Below, one piece after another: positions 1 through 10,276 of a DNA stretch of 64,000 nucleotides. Within the stretch, counting starts at the first letter, position 1. Every line of letters begins with the position of its first letter. Source of the stretch: Cycas panzhihuaensis (taxonomy: Eukaryota > Cycadophyta); contig CM041465.1 in NCBI GenBank assembly GCA_023213395.1, positions 110,987,741-111,051,740 on the forward strand. The letters run 5' to 3'. The translations under genes and the position numbers were made by a program. The notes below the pieces were generated by a model. It did no database searches and was not told the origin of the DNA. It saw nothing but the letters and a program-made list of their open reading frames with translations.

Positions 1-2390
1 TCTTTTAGACTCGTTTGTTGGCTTGTTTACCCCCGGGTAGGTGTCTCAGCCCCCTATTGGCCCTTTTTATCATCTGCCCTCAGCCTAGATTGGCTGGCCG
101 GGCCTGGTTTTACCTCTGGGCAAATACCGCCATGATTTTCGCAGTACCGCCTGAATATCCACGGTACCATGGATTTTGAAGTAGGATGATTGTTCTAATT
201 TATTTTTTAAAATCTGCCATGGCAATTTCGCATTTATTATAAAACTGCCATGTGTCTCGTGACTTAACTCACTGCCAACCGCGCCCTAATCACTCGCTTT
301 AGGGTTTGGGTTGGGTACTTAAGTCATCATCTACTCATTTTTGATAATTTTTTGCTTACTTTTTGGATTGCTCCTCAAGGAAACCACACTGTGCTCTATT
401 ATTCTCTACCGCCCTACTGCTACTACAAGACTTGTGTCTCTCCTCCAGTGCCCAGCTCTCCTTTGGTGTGGCTAGGACATCTTCCCAGCCCCTCACACAC
501 CTTAGAGAGGGCCCCTTGGAGAGATCTCAGCAGATTCTTACCCCGGGCAGCCATTAAGCATTCCAAGTATAGGTGTTCTTCCTCCAACTCCATTAGCAGG
601 GTCCCAAACCTGCTACACCACAGTTTTTGGGCTGATTTCTCAGCCTCTCCTTACCAACCCTTGGCTGAGGCAAGCACCTCTCCTCTTCCTCTCAGGTATT
701 CATTAATTTGAGTTATTTTCCTTATGCAATTGATGCCCTATCTTGCTTGTCTCTTTGCTTGTCTTTGCGAGGGTTGTTTTCCTCTTTATATTGGACTGTT
801 TTACCCCTGTTATAGTGCCTCCTTGCATGTGTTTGTTACTCAAGGCAGCAGCATAGAGGGTTGACATAGGATTTGGGAGAGAGCTGGGTGGATTATGCAC
901 CATCTTCCACACTCCTCAAGCAGCTCTAAGCCCCCCCAAACTTTCTCTCTTGCCTCGTGTTGTCCTTCACACTCAAACAAGGGTTTGTTGGCCCTTCCTT
1001 AGCTACTGAAATCAGCATTGTCACATGTTGCAGTGCTGGTTTGAGGGCTTGTGCTTAGGTCTAGGCAACTCACATAAGTCCTGACCATTTGTTCTTTGCC
1101 CAACTCTTTTCCCGGCAGCCTGGTTTGCTCTTCATAGCACCCTGGCCTGCCATAGGTCTTCTTTGGCTCCTTTCAACTCCCTTGCTACTATTTCCAGCCA
1201 TCCTTCTTAGCCTTGCCCTCGCTGCCTTATGGCTTTTAGGGGAGGTTAGGGTTGTTCTTTGTGGGAGGTGGGCTACTCTGAGGCTTACTAGTTACTTTTC
1301 TTTTGCTTTGGTTGTCCTCCTGTACATATTATCATCATTGTGTTGATGCTAATATATACGTGTTTAAGTTTATATTTGTATTACATAGGCATTTGTTGTT
1401 AGGATCTTGTCATTACATGTTAGTACCCTTTCTCTGGAAAGGGGGAGGTTGCCGTTTGCTTGTAGGTACTTAAAGAGTGCAAAGGGTCTTTTCCGCTTGT
1501 CCCATTGTTGGTAAGTGCTCCTATGCATGTTGTACTTTCATACTTCATTTATTACTAGTATTTGGTTTCTTTCTTTCCTCGGTTTTATACTTTAGTATTT
1601 TTCTGGGGAAGGTAAGAGAGCCCCTCATTCCAACCCGCCATGATGCTTCACAACCACTGTGCCTTATGGAGTAGTTTTGGTGTCCCTTGGGTGTGCCATC
1701 GTCACAATACGCTTCCAGTTTAGGTACATGCTTCGCTCCACCCTACTACTCTTTCCTTTTGAATTTCCTTTACATAAGTAGTAATTAACTCATTGGAAAT
1801 CAAAAGGGGAAATTAACTTTGCTTTTGGTTCATGCTTTATTTATTCCATTGCATGCATTTTCTTTACTCGTAGGAAAAGGTCTTAGGAACCACTCCTTTT
1901 CACCTTTCCCTTCCCTTTGCCATGCAAGCTTCCTGCTCTCCTTATTACTTGTGTGTTTGGTTAGTTTGCTTAGGCATACCTTGACCCACCTCCTTGGGTC
2001 ATCCCTCTTACTTTCTCTTGGTTCCCCGTTTAGCCGAGTAACCAAGGTGACCGCGTCCATAGGCCAACTGCTTGCCTATCCTTCCTCGTTTCCCGTTCTT
2101 CTAGGGAAACCCTTGAAGGTTCCTTTCTGTCCCCTTCCGGCCATCCAAGGGTAGGAGGATCCTTCCCTTAGGTCAACCCGGGCTAACCCTACGCCTCCTC
2201 ACCACTTGTTCGAAGTGGGGGGATCACCCTTTGGTAGCTATATTCTATTACAGGTCCTGAACTCGCGCTCCGGTGCATGGGGCGCCCTACGTGGCATTTG
2301 CCCTACTTATAGGTCTCTTTCTCAATCATATTATCACCTGCTCTTACCATACCTATTTAGTTAGGTAGCTATCCCGTAGGCGCGCGTCCA
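1..2390 (+). repeat. Tat-A 5' LTR (truncated by window start)
   Basis: It is collinear with 11566-13941 at roughly 90 percent identity by eye. It ends in ...GTCCA one base before the primer site. A TATA-like TACTTAAG at 316-323 lies where the Tat-B LTR has CATAAAAG and is the likely promoter. Short open frames here (for example 1089-1346) recur in the 3' LTR but resemble no protein family I recognise, and I treat them as chance. Confidence 0.9.
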
Positions 2391-2391
2391 C

Positions 2392-2409
2392 TGGCGACCA
2401 TACTGGGGA
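2392..2409 (+). other. Tat-A minus-strand primer-binding site
   Basis: The sequence TGGCGACCATACTGGGGA starts one base after the LTR. It is not the iMet type. It resembles the TGGCGAC-type sites described for Tat/Ogre elements (reported as tRNA-Arg-like), but I cannot check the tRNA. The same site is seen in Tat-C (TGGCGACC), Tat-D (TGGCAACC) and Tat-B (TAGTGACC), with CpG lost in the last two. Confidence 0.8.
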
Positions 2410-2596
2410 CTGCCACTAAGGGAGCTAGTTTTCGCTCTCTTCTGTTGGTTTCGCTATCTTTTTGTGATCCTTTTCACCTATTTCGATCTCTTCATTGGGC
2501 AGCGCCCAATGCATATGCCTTTACCACCCTCTCATTTTCCCTAACATTGCTAGTTGACCTTGCATGTGATGCTTTTCTCATCGCTTACGTGGTCTA

Positions 2597-4870
2597 CCTC
2601 CATTGTTAGAAGACCCTGAGTACTGCCCTCTTCCTTTGTCAGATTCTGATTTGACTATGGAGGGATACTCCTCTGATTGGGCCTACCACACCTCAACCTT
2701 AGAAACCCATGTTTTTCCTTCCTCTATTCCTGGGTCCACCCAAGAGGGTGATGAACTCCTTTATTACCCGAGTGACCAACATCACTCACTCAACGTCCAT
2801 CCCTCTACCCATGTGGTAGAAGGATCCATTCCTCTTGAGACTTACCACTTAATCGGTGACTCTTATGAGGAACATCTTAAGGGACCTACCTCATTCGAGG
2901 TCCCAACTACCTCTTACGAGTATGTAGGAACCCCTCTTGTCGACGTAGTTGAAGCTCTCAATGAGTCTCGCTATGCAGCACACTTGCAACTGCGTCCTGG
3001 ATGGCTTGAGGGTGCTCTCCATGTAGGAGCCTCTTCTTCTTCCGCTCCTCCCCCGCATGCCTCATCCTGATCTACTCTTCCTTTGATAACAAATCCCTTT
3101 GTGCCTACGCATGTATCCCACTCCTTTCCTATTCCTGTAGTGGGGGCACATATTGCGCCTTCCATTTCTCATTAAGGTCCTAGTGTTTTGGGATCCTCTC
3201 ATGGTATGTATTTTCCTCAATTGAAGGTTAGCATACCCATCCTTAGCCAAACTAATGTGCCATCCCCTAATGTGACGCATACCTTTTCTAGTAGGCCCAT
3301 TGATCCTACTAGCCTCTTAACTATCAGTCATGTGGGACCCGCTCCTACACACTCTCAAAACCAACACATTGGTACTTCCTTCTACGTTCCCCTAGGGTAT
3401 ACTTCTCAACCTTATGGGCAGGGTAGAGGAAGCCATCTCCCAGCTTATGGGGTGGATCTACTACACCCATATGGGGTTGCTCCACCTACGGATGGCCCAT
3501 ATGGGCAAAACCTAGTTCTGTATCTATCTTGTCCTTCATCCAACGTGATTCCATTTGTTGTGCCTTCATAAGGGAACCCGATTCCCTTTCAAGGCACCTA
3601 CCCCCATGCCCCTTCCTAGCAGGGGGCATTTCCTCAAGGAGGGATGGGCGTGCCACCCCCATCCGCTCCTTATTCATTACCCGCTACATCATTAGTTGAT
3701 CCCTTAGTCCAGGCAAGGGTATGCCCTTTCATGGACTTTAGGTCAACACCTCTATCCATTAAGGTGTTAAGATACAATCTGTCACCTCATCCCCCTAAAG
3801 TTCCTAGATTTGACGGAACTTCGCCGCAAGACCTTGCAGAGCATGTGCATAGCTTTTCTATGGCATGCATCGATTACTAGGCTTATGACCACATTTTAAT
3901 GAAATTATTCCCACGATCCTTATACGGTGACGCCCTTAAGTGGTTTTACTGTCTCCCTGCCCATTCTATCCATTCATTCTAGCAATTGATGGATGAGTTC
4001 ATCAACTATTTTGATGTAGCCTATCCATTCGAGAGCAGAATGAAGTCGCTCCTTTCGCTTAAACAAGGTCACGATGAAATGAATCGTGACTTTGTGCAGC
4101 AATTTCATGATTTGCTTCACTTCACTAAGGCAACATTGCCCGAGGAGTTGAAGTGAGACCTTTTCGTCAATGCACTTCGTCTCGAAGTGTATGTGGAAGT
4201 CCTTAAAATGGGGGCAACCACATGCGACTCAGCAATCGCCAAGTGTTTGGCATTGGAGGCTATTTAGATCCAAGCGGGTCTCAAGAAACCTCTTAAGCCC
4301 TCACAACACCGTGAGGCACCACCCCTAACCAAAGATACCAAACCTTCACAACCAACTCGGTCTTCCTTTCATCTGACTGAAAGGACTTTAGACCCTCTCA
4401 CATCATCCATACGCTCGTTCGAGCGTAAGATGAAGGAACTCAAGCTTCAGGCTCCTTCATCTCCTACATCTAACAAATAACCCAATCTCCTCTCCCCAGG
4501 AATGGAAATGCCCAGTCCTCTCAAGCGAGAAGGCTAGACCCTCTGCTTGAGAAGAAGTGGTGGTCTATTCATGGGGAGTGCTTCCACGATGATTTGCGTT
4601 GTAGGGCCCAGCATCCTAAGGATGCCCCTCGATGCAATTCTTCAACCAGACAAACCTCAAGGCCTAATTTGGACCAACCAGTTCACAAGGATCCATTCCC
4701 TAAACATGGGGAACGTGATTGTAACACCCAAGCCAAGAATAACTAGAACCGAGGAAGATCGCCTGAGTCCCGTCCTTCTCGCGACAAAGGGAAGGGTGCC
4801 CGGAACTCATCTTCTTCCTCTCGTTCTCCTAGCCGTCGCACTCCATCACCTTCGTGACCCTAGAACAAGG
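2597..4870 (+). pseudogene. Tat-A gag, broken
   Basis: Gag is the nucleocapsid polyprotein that packages retrotransposon RNA. The reading starts with a conserved LPPLLED-like stretch followed by MEGYSSDWAYH (near 2657), also seen in Tat-B and Tat-D. A Ser/Pro-rich segment follows. The retrotransposon-gag fold is at about 3770-4270, with VPRFDGTSPQDLAEHV, GDALKWFY and FESRMKSLLSLKQG. A zinc-knuckle-like HGECFHDDLRC is near 4570; its first Cys is replaced by Trp. Premature stops include TAG before AYDHIL, TAG before QLMDEF, TGA after PEELK and TAG in EAI*IQAG. No convincing start codon is seen for the conserved N-terminus. Confidence 0.85.
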
Positions 4871-5662
4871 GGAAGAAGGTGATCCAGTTGCTTGAAGCAA
4901 CTCCTTCGTATGCCCTTACGCAGTCTCAAGCTGCCAAGGAAGTAGTGGGAGCTTCTTGTTCTTCCACTCCTTCTGACCCTCTTCTAGAGAACCTTCCTAC
5001 AGAGACACCTCTCTTTCCCAAGGCTATTCCTATACGCCCAGGTCGTTACGATTTTTGAAGGGCACTTACCCAGCCTATGATGAAGGGTAAGCCCTTCTGC
5101 ATCATGGACGAGCTTCATACTATCGCCGCAGGAATGTCCTTGATGGACATTTTGAGGAGTTGTCTCGAGCAGCGGGCCCTCCTCCTGGAAGCTTTACGAT
5201 CGAGTGATACACCTATCCATGCTTTGGGCGTTACCCAAAGTCGCAGACCTGCTATTTCATTTAATCCTAATGATCTTCCTCCTGCCGGTGAAAGGGAACG
5301 TCAGTGGAACTTCCCATTCACTATTACTATCGATATACCCAATTATACCCTTCGAAGGATTGTTGTTGACAACGGTTCTTTTGTCAATGCCATGCCCTTG
5401 CATGTCATGCAAGAGCTTGGTATCTCCACCTTGGAACCTGTTTCATGGTGATGCCAAGGTTATGATGGTAGCAAGAAGACCCCTTTGGGATCTGTCGTGA
5501 TTCTGCTCGCCCTTGAGGGCAAGATTATTGTTGCTGATGATGTAGTCTTCGACGTTGACATTGACTACAACCTCCTTCTAGGTCATCCATGGCTCGACCA
5601 AATGGGAGCCGTGTGCTCAACTCTTTGGGGATAACTTAAATTCATCCATGATAGACAGATGA
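4871..5662 (+). pseudogene. Tat-A protease region, broken
   Basis: The retropepsin-like aspartic protease matures Gag-Pol. The active-site segment is VVDNGSFVNAMPL at about 5360-5398. DNGS in place of DTGS is, to my knowledge, usual for Tat-type elements. A downstream YNLLLGHPWLDQMGAV (about 5565-5610) matches the flap and C-terminal LLG-PW motif of the family. A frame of 124 residues is open from 5077. A stop before it (5057) and frame changes near 5448 break the polyprotein. Confidence 0.82.
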
Positions 5663-6279
5663 GAGTGATTCCCCGCGAATGCCCATTTACCAAACAAACT
5701 TGTTCCACCAATTCAGCAAACCGAGGTCCTTCTACGCACGCCTCAACTTGCTCTATTGGTATACCTAACCCATCCGAAGAAGATCCTGCATCTTCTTCCT
5801 CTAGTCTCACGCGGTTCGCCCCTATTGGTGTTGGGAGTTATGGTTACCTCGCTTCGTTTAGTGATGACGAGTCATACGATGAGGATGAGGATTGTCTTCA
5901 CCCCATCTCTTTCCTCTGAACCAGTAAATCACACCTGTCTCATTCTAGATCCCTATCTAGGACCTCTCTCATTGGTGAGGCTAGCCACTCCTGCATGTCA
6001 CATGTCATCATTTATGTTGACTTGCCCATTATCAGTTCTTCTCCCTCATCAGCCCCCGCAGGTGGTGGCTTCGAAGAACTGCCTTTCGCTCCTTTTGAGG
6101 AGCCTCTTCTTGACTCTCCTTCAAAGTCTCATGAGGAAGTTAAGTAACTCAACAACCATCACAGTCCTGTTGCATCCATGCCCTCTAGTTATTCATCTAC
6201 TCGAAGTAAGATCATCCATGGGGTGGATTACTTTGAGGATAATAAAGCCTTACTTGAGTACTCAGCGGGCTCTGTGCCC
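5663..6279 (+). pseudogene. Tat-A protease-to-RT linker ending at a large deletion
   Basis: The linker is Ser-rich and acidic, with matches in Tat-B such as ASTCSIGIP, GSYGYLASFSDDES and IHGVDYFEDNKALLEYS. No domain is recognised. It ends at about 6275-6285, where the text passes directly into the integrase C-terminal part (VEIPSL). In Tat-B the same two points are about 2.5 kb apart once the solo LTR is discounted. The join keeps the reading frame. Confidence 0.75.
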
Positions 6280-6657
6280 CACCTAGTAGAGATTCCTTCT
6301 TTATGAGTCTCCCTCTGAGGTCTCATTGATGAAGAGTTAATCCATCAGGCTCGCCTTTTAGACCTTGAGGCTTTGGATGAGAGACACTTAGCCACTTATC
6401 AGGCTAACCTGGCATCCAAAGCTCACTCACAAAAGACCTACGATAAACATCTTCGTTCTCGCCCTTTATTTCCTGGGGACCACATCCTCAAGCTCGAGTA
6501 CCTCCATGATTGCTTGACCAAATTCAAACCCCGATGGGTTGGTCCTTTCATCATTATCGAATCCCTTGGTAATGGTGACTACAGGATAGCCACCCTAGAA
6601 GGGCTTGAGTTCAAGAAAGATGTTAATAGGAAATTCCTTAAGAAGTTTTATGCATGA
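6280..6657 (+). pseudogene. Tat-A integrase C-terminal domain (remnant)
   Basis: An open frame of 94 residues (from 6373) ends in a TGA. It contains the conserved segment KFKPRWVGPFIIIESLGNGD and YRIATLEG, typical of the gypsy integrase C-terminal (GPF/Y) region. The zinc-binding HHCC and the DDE core are absent because of the upstream deletion. TGA stops occur at 6304 and 6316. Tat-B has the equivalent region at 38700-39062. Confidence 0.85.
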
Positions 6658-6702
6658 TCTTTTGGCGATCCCTTCGCCCTACTCCGAAATGAGCCTAAAC
6701 TA

Positions 6703-6759
6703 CCATCTTAGGTTGTCCCTATTCTTCCCAACCACGGGTAGAATGGCAATTTAAGATGG
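6703..6759 (+). other. Conserved hairpin downstream of Tat-A pol
   Basis: CCATCTTA at 6703-6710 pairs perfectly with TAAGATGG at 6752-6759. Five more pairs (two wobble) and, after a two-base bulge, six more give about 19 pairs closing a loop of about 16 bases. Tat-B has a hairpin at the same place with partly different sequence (39122-39182). It could be an RNA export or 3'-end element, or a transcription stop between convergent genes. The function is unknown. Confidence 0.55.
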
Positions 6760-7248
6760 ATCCTTCATCTTCTTTCTGGTTCCTTCCATGGAACCCGCAT
6801 TCTCATACCCTCTCGGGAACTTTTATCTTCCTAATTGGGCATTCCCCAATCAAGACGATGCTTTGGAGCATCGTCGCTCCTCTCTCCTGCCTATCGTTTC
6901 CTTTGCATATTTTGCTATGCTCTTCCACAGATGTGTATGCCGCTCTATCCTCTAACCTCATATCTCTCTGTCGTCCCCACTCATGATGTGTGTGTGTGCT
7001 CCTATTAGACATATAGCCATACATAGAAGGAAACGTGTGCACCATATAATAAAATATTCAAAATATAGAATATTCATAGCATAACATTTATAACATATAA
7101 AATAAACATACATGTCATCCACACATGATATATACACAGCATCTCATATCCAAATGGGGTTCCAATTATCCCATATATAGATGGACATCCAAAAAATCAT
7201 GTCACATCATACATCTAGGAAGCCGGTGTCCTTGTAGGGGGGGTACAA
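6760..7248. other. Spacer between convergent pol and antisense gene (Tat-A)
   Basis: The spacer has no coding signal. It contains an AT-rich stretch (about 7045-7200) that could hold the polyadenylation signals of the antisense gene. Apparent short frames do not match across the two Tat copies. Confidence 0.5.
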
Positions 7249-7916
7249 TCATATGATCCTATATATGACCCCCTGGAGGCCCGTGCTTTCCCCTGTCAAA
7301 ATCATATGTACATCTCCTACTCTACTACTACCCTTCTCCTGGGGTACCATCTCTCGGTCTATGTTATCCCTCTCCTGGGGATCACATCCCTTCGAGGCTC
7401 CTCCTAGGCCTCCGCGAGCTGCCCACCTCGCTCCCTCGTCTTGTGGTCGTCTCAAGGTCATCGCCACTGTGTGGGTATATGTCCTACTCCTGCTCAACCT
7501 CGACACCATCTGTGCTACCAGTTGATCGTATCGGGCCTGGATATGATTCCTCTCTCCTTGAAGTGCTTCCTCTGTCACTCTAAGGCGCTCTGTGAGTACC
7601 GCTAGCTGGACTCTACTCTTGGCATCTCTGCCTACTCTGCCCTATGCCTCTAGAGCCTGTACCCATCTGCATAGCTCATCCCTCTTGTGCCTTGCATCAT
7701 CTCTCTCCTGCTACAACTATCCCCAGGATGTCATGTGCTCTTGGGACTCTGCAGCCTATATGTCTCTCACCCTCATCAATAGGGTAAATGCCTCTATGTA
7801 GGCACCTGCTGCTCTAGGCTCATCTCCTACCTGGATGGGCAGTTGTCCCTCTGCATACACTTGAGGGAATATCTCCTTCACCACAGCCTCTATCAATCTC
7901 TAGATCTTCACTGCAC

Positions 7917-8027
7917 CTGCCAATATAACATGTCATATGTCAGTATGTACCTCGCCATATACCATGATCAAACCAAACCAAATATCTATTTGGATGCCAA
8001 ACAACACTGGAAAAGGTTAGGTCTCAC
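7917..8027 (-). other. Intron 2 of Tat-A antisense gene
   Basis: On the minus strand the linker exon ends in AAAACAG followed by GTGAGACC, and 111 bases later TATTGGCAG precedes the next exon. Joining ACA-G to GT-GCA continues the frame into the coiled-coil exon. The Tat-B counterpart is 662 bases long because of an AT expansion. Confidence 0.7.
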
Positions 8028-9225
8028 CTGTTTTGGCCACCGGCTCCTCTGGTCGTGTAGCATCCTCCCCTCCTGGCTCTCCGCCAGCTGTGGGTGCCTC
8101 ATCCTCTAGAACCTCCTCTGCCTGGGCCTCTCTCCTCATAGGGACTAGCTCAAATCTCATCCCTCTAGATCCCCCCACGATTCGCAGCCTGCGGGCCCTG
8201 GTCATGAGTCCCCTGCTCTCGTCCTGTGCTCCTAATGGGCTTGCCTCTCCTCTGGTAGCCCCAGATGGACCCTCTGTGCCTCCTGATGTCCTTGAGGGAC
8301 TTGCCTCTCCTACAGGTTGTGATGGGCTGGCTCCATCTCCTCCATCATCTCCATCACCACCGCATGCAGGTGCTCCTGCTCTATCTGCCTCGTCATCACT
8401 GTCCCACCTCACTGTCTTATAGGGCTTTGCCATGTAATCTAGTAGGGTGAGGAGGTCCAGTGATGTCACCTCCACCGATCATTGGACATAGGCCCAGTCC
8501 TTTGTCCCTCTCAACCGAGTCTGCCACCTTGGACCATCAGGTCCCACTCTGTGATGGGGTGTGGTCCCCCCACTGGTGCTACTACCGCGAAATGATCGAA
8601 AAACTAACACTGTAGCAGTGTGTTGTACGATAACCTGCCCCTGCCGATCATCCTGATAGTATCTAGCTGGGCGACAAGGTTCACCACTATTAGGGTCGCC
8701 TAGTCCATCCTTTCGCTAGCTTCGCAGCGATGAACTGCATCCAACCATCCACCGAGTATCTCCCTATAGTTATGTTTCCAGGAAATCTAGAACAGAACAC
8801 ATAGTATAACCAACTTCCTCACCCGAGGAATCTCTGATATCAGTATAGTCTGGAGGGGAGCTCCCCTATGCTCCCATCTATCTGCTCCTGTGAAGAATAG
8901 GGATGCCTCCCTGTATGCTACCTCAGTGCTAGGTAGCGTCCCCAGTCTCATTGGCCTCCCTATCGCCGGTACTCCTAGTATCCACCGTATATCTCTTAGC
9001 GTGGCCACGCCGTCACCTACCGCGAGGGTGGAACACATGTCTCCTCCTATCCCAATGGGATACTATATCGACTAGTAACCTCTGATTTGATGCATACTGA
9101 GGTGTCTTGAGGGCCTTGTATAGGCCACACCTCTACAGGACCTCCCTGTCCTCCTATGATGCCATCTCCATGTAACTCAACATGGCCATACCTACGTTCT
9201 CGCAGTTATCCACCGCGATGATAGC

Positions 9226-9694
9226 CTGTCCACACCAAAAACAATCAAAGTTAGCTTCATGTCAATTATCATCACTCCTTACTCTCTCAAAACTCTCTCT
9301 GCCTAAGATTTGGGGCTCTTTGGGCTGCTTGCCCTTTTACCTTGGCCGTCTGCGTTGAACTTAGCGATACCGCTAAATTCAGAGCGAGTCCCACGGCGAT
9401 CGGGTCCCACGGTAATGATCATGGCACCGCGATCATTATTGCGGTATGAATAGTGATCCCCCAAAAGGGGGGATTTCTACCCTGAAAACCAAAAATTATT
9501 CTTCTGGTGGACCCCGTGGGGCCCACTGGGACTAGGGCTCCCTAATGCCTAGGTCCTTGCCTCTTTCTGGGTCTAATTCAAACTTTGAGAGGCCTCTAAT
9601 TGCCCATAAGGGGCACTAAAACCACATAAAAAATTATAAATAACTAATGAAATTCAAACTTCGAAATGGGTTGGGTTCAGTGACATCCACTCAC
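9226..9694 (-). other. Intron 1 of Tat-A antisense gene
   Basis: The donor is GATCCA|GTGAGT at 9694 and the acceptor GTGGACAG at 9226, giving 469 bases, phase 0. In Tat-B the donor is AATCTA|GTAAGT (50519) and the acceptor ATCTGTAG (50011), giving 509 bases, also phase 0. The intron holds GGTACC/GATAC-like motifs at about 9360-9460 that resemble the LTR promoter region. Confidence 0.65.
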
Positions 9695-9876
9695 TGGATC
9701 TAGTCTCGTTGTTGTCATATCATCCTGCTGATCCCGTTGGCTCTCCCTAATCTCTGATCTAATTTTCCAATCTCTCCTTGCGTGCCTCCAAAGTTGGATG
9801 GCACTCCGTTGCATAAGGGAATGGCTCTGGTTTCGTATGAAAGCCGATGAAAATGAATCCATTTTCCCTTTAATTT

Positions 9877-9885
9877 CCTTATATA
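9877..9885 (-). promoter_or_regulatory. TATA box for the Tat-A antisense gene
   Basis: On the minus strand this reads TATATAAGG. It is about 65 bases upstream of the chosen ATG (9814), which lies downstream of the start site expected from the TATA box. Tat-B has CATATATGAAGG at the same place (50714-50703). This supports an internal promoter independent of the LTR. Confidence 0.55.
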
Positions 9886-10276
9886 GGTGGGGGGCCCAAT
9901 GGGCACTTACTCCATTTTTGGCTCTGCAACAGCCATTGAGACCATCTCATTCCCCTGATTGTCTTTGCCTTATAGCCCTGTCACCCGTTGTGCTCTCTTG
10001 ACACCCTTTTTGTGCTTTCTTGCAGGTGCATTTATGGTGCTTCATTTTTGCACTTTTTCCTATGCCCTTCTGTCTCGTTTTGCATGCCACTCGCATGCAT
10101 GCCTGAGTTTATATTCGTTTGGCTCATTTCGTCGCCTTGGACCCATTTCTGCAGTCCCTTTTCACTCTTGGGGTCCCCAAAGGGAATTCTCCCCTGTCTG
10201 GGGGCATGTTTCACTTTTCAAAGCGACCTTTTGGCACCCCAGGATGCTTTTTCCTCTGACCACTCTCTACCCGTGA
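9886..10276. other. Spacer between divergent antisense gene and aRNH (Tat-A)
   Basis: The spacer contains no recognised protein. A pyrimidine-rich run ending in TTTCTTGCAG at about 10024 is a good candidate plus-strand splice acceptor, which could bring aRNH into a spliced form of the genomic RNA. No plus-strand TATA box was recognised. Confidence 0.4.

Larger units (their letters stand above)
7249..9814 (-). pseudogene. Tat-A antisense gene: plant-mobile-domain protein with coiled-coil tail
   Basis: The gene lies on the strand opposite gag-pol. Proposed exon 1 is 9814-9695 (start MQRSAIQLW), exon 2 9225-8028 and exon 3 7916-7249. Exon 2 carries PMD-like text: LLVDIVSHWDRRRHVFHPR, then, after a frameshift near 9020, VATLRDIRWILGVPAIGRP. 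An acidic Gly/Ser/Pro-rich linker open for 152 codons follows (8475-8017). Exon 3 is charged and helical-looking (QERDDARHKRDELCRW, TERLRVTEEALQGERNHIQA). Both splice joins keep frame. Exon 3 has five in-frame stops, all TAG. PMD proteins of the MAIN/MAIL1 type act in silencing and genome stability in Arabidopsis. The function inside the element is unknown. Confidence 0.75.

Noticed and set aside
1089-1346. 85-codon hydrophobic frame, repeated at 12640-12897
   Set aside because: Its two copies are simply the two LTRs of Tat-A. It is low complexity and Leu-rich, with no counterpart in the Tat-B LTRs.
1819-2154. LTR frame of 111 codons, repeated at 13370
   Set aside because: LTR duplication, with no family resemblance. 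The frame is not kept in the other LTR subfamily.
2392-2409. tRNA gene
   Set aside because: Only a primer-site complement of a tRNA 3' end. No cloverleaf found here or elsewhere.
8033-8422. Plus-strand 129-codon frame (Ser/Pro-rich)
   Set aside because: It is the shadow of the antisense linker exon, which has splice sites, protein context and a counterpart in Tat-B.
9677-9862. Longer exon 1 start at 9862 (MDSFSSAF...)
   Set aside because: That ATG is only about 15 bases below the TATA box, so it would precede the expected transcription start. The in-frame ATG at 9814 was preferred.
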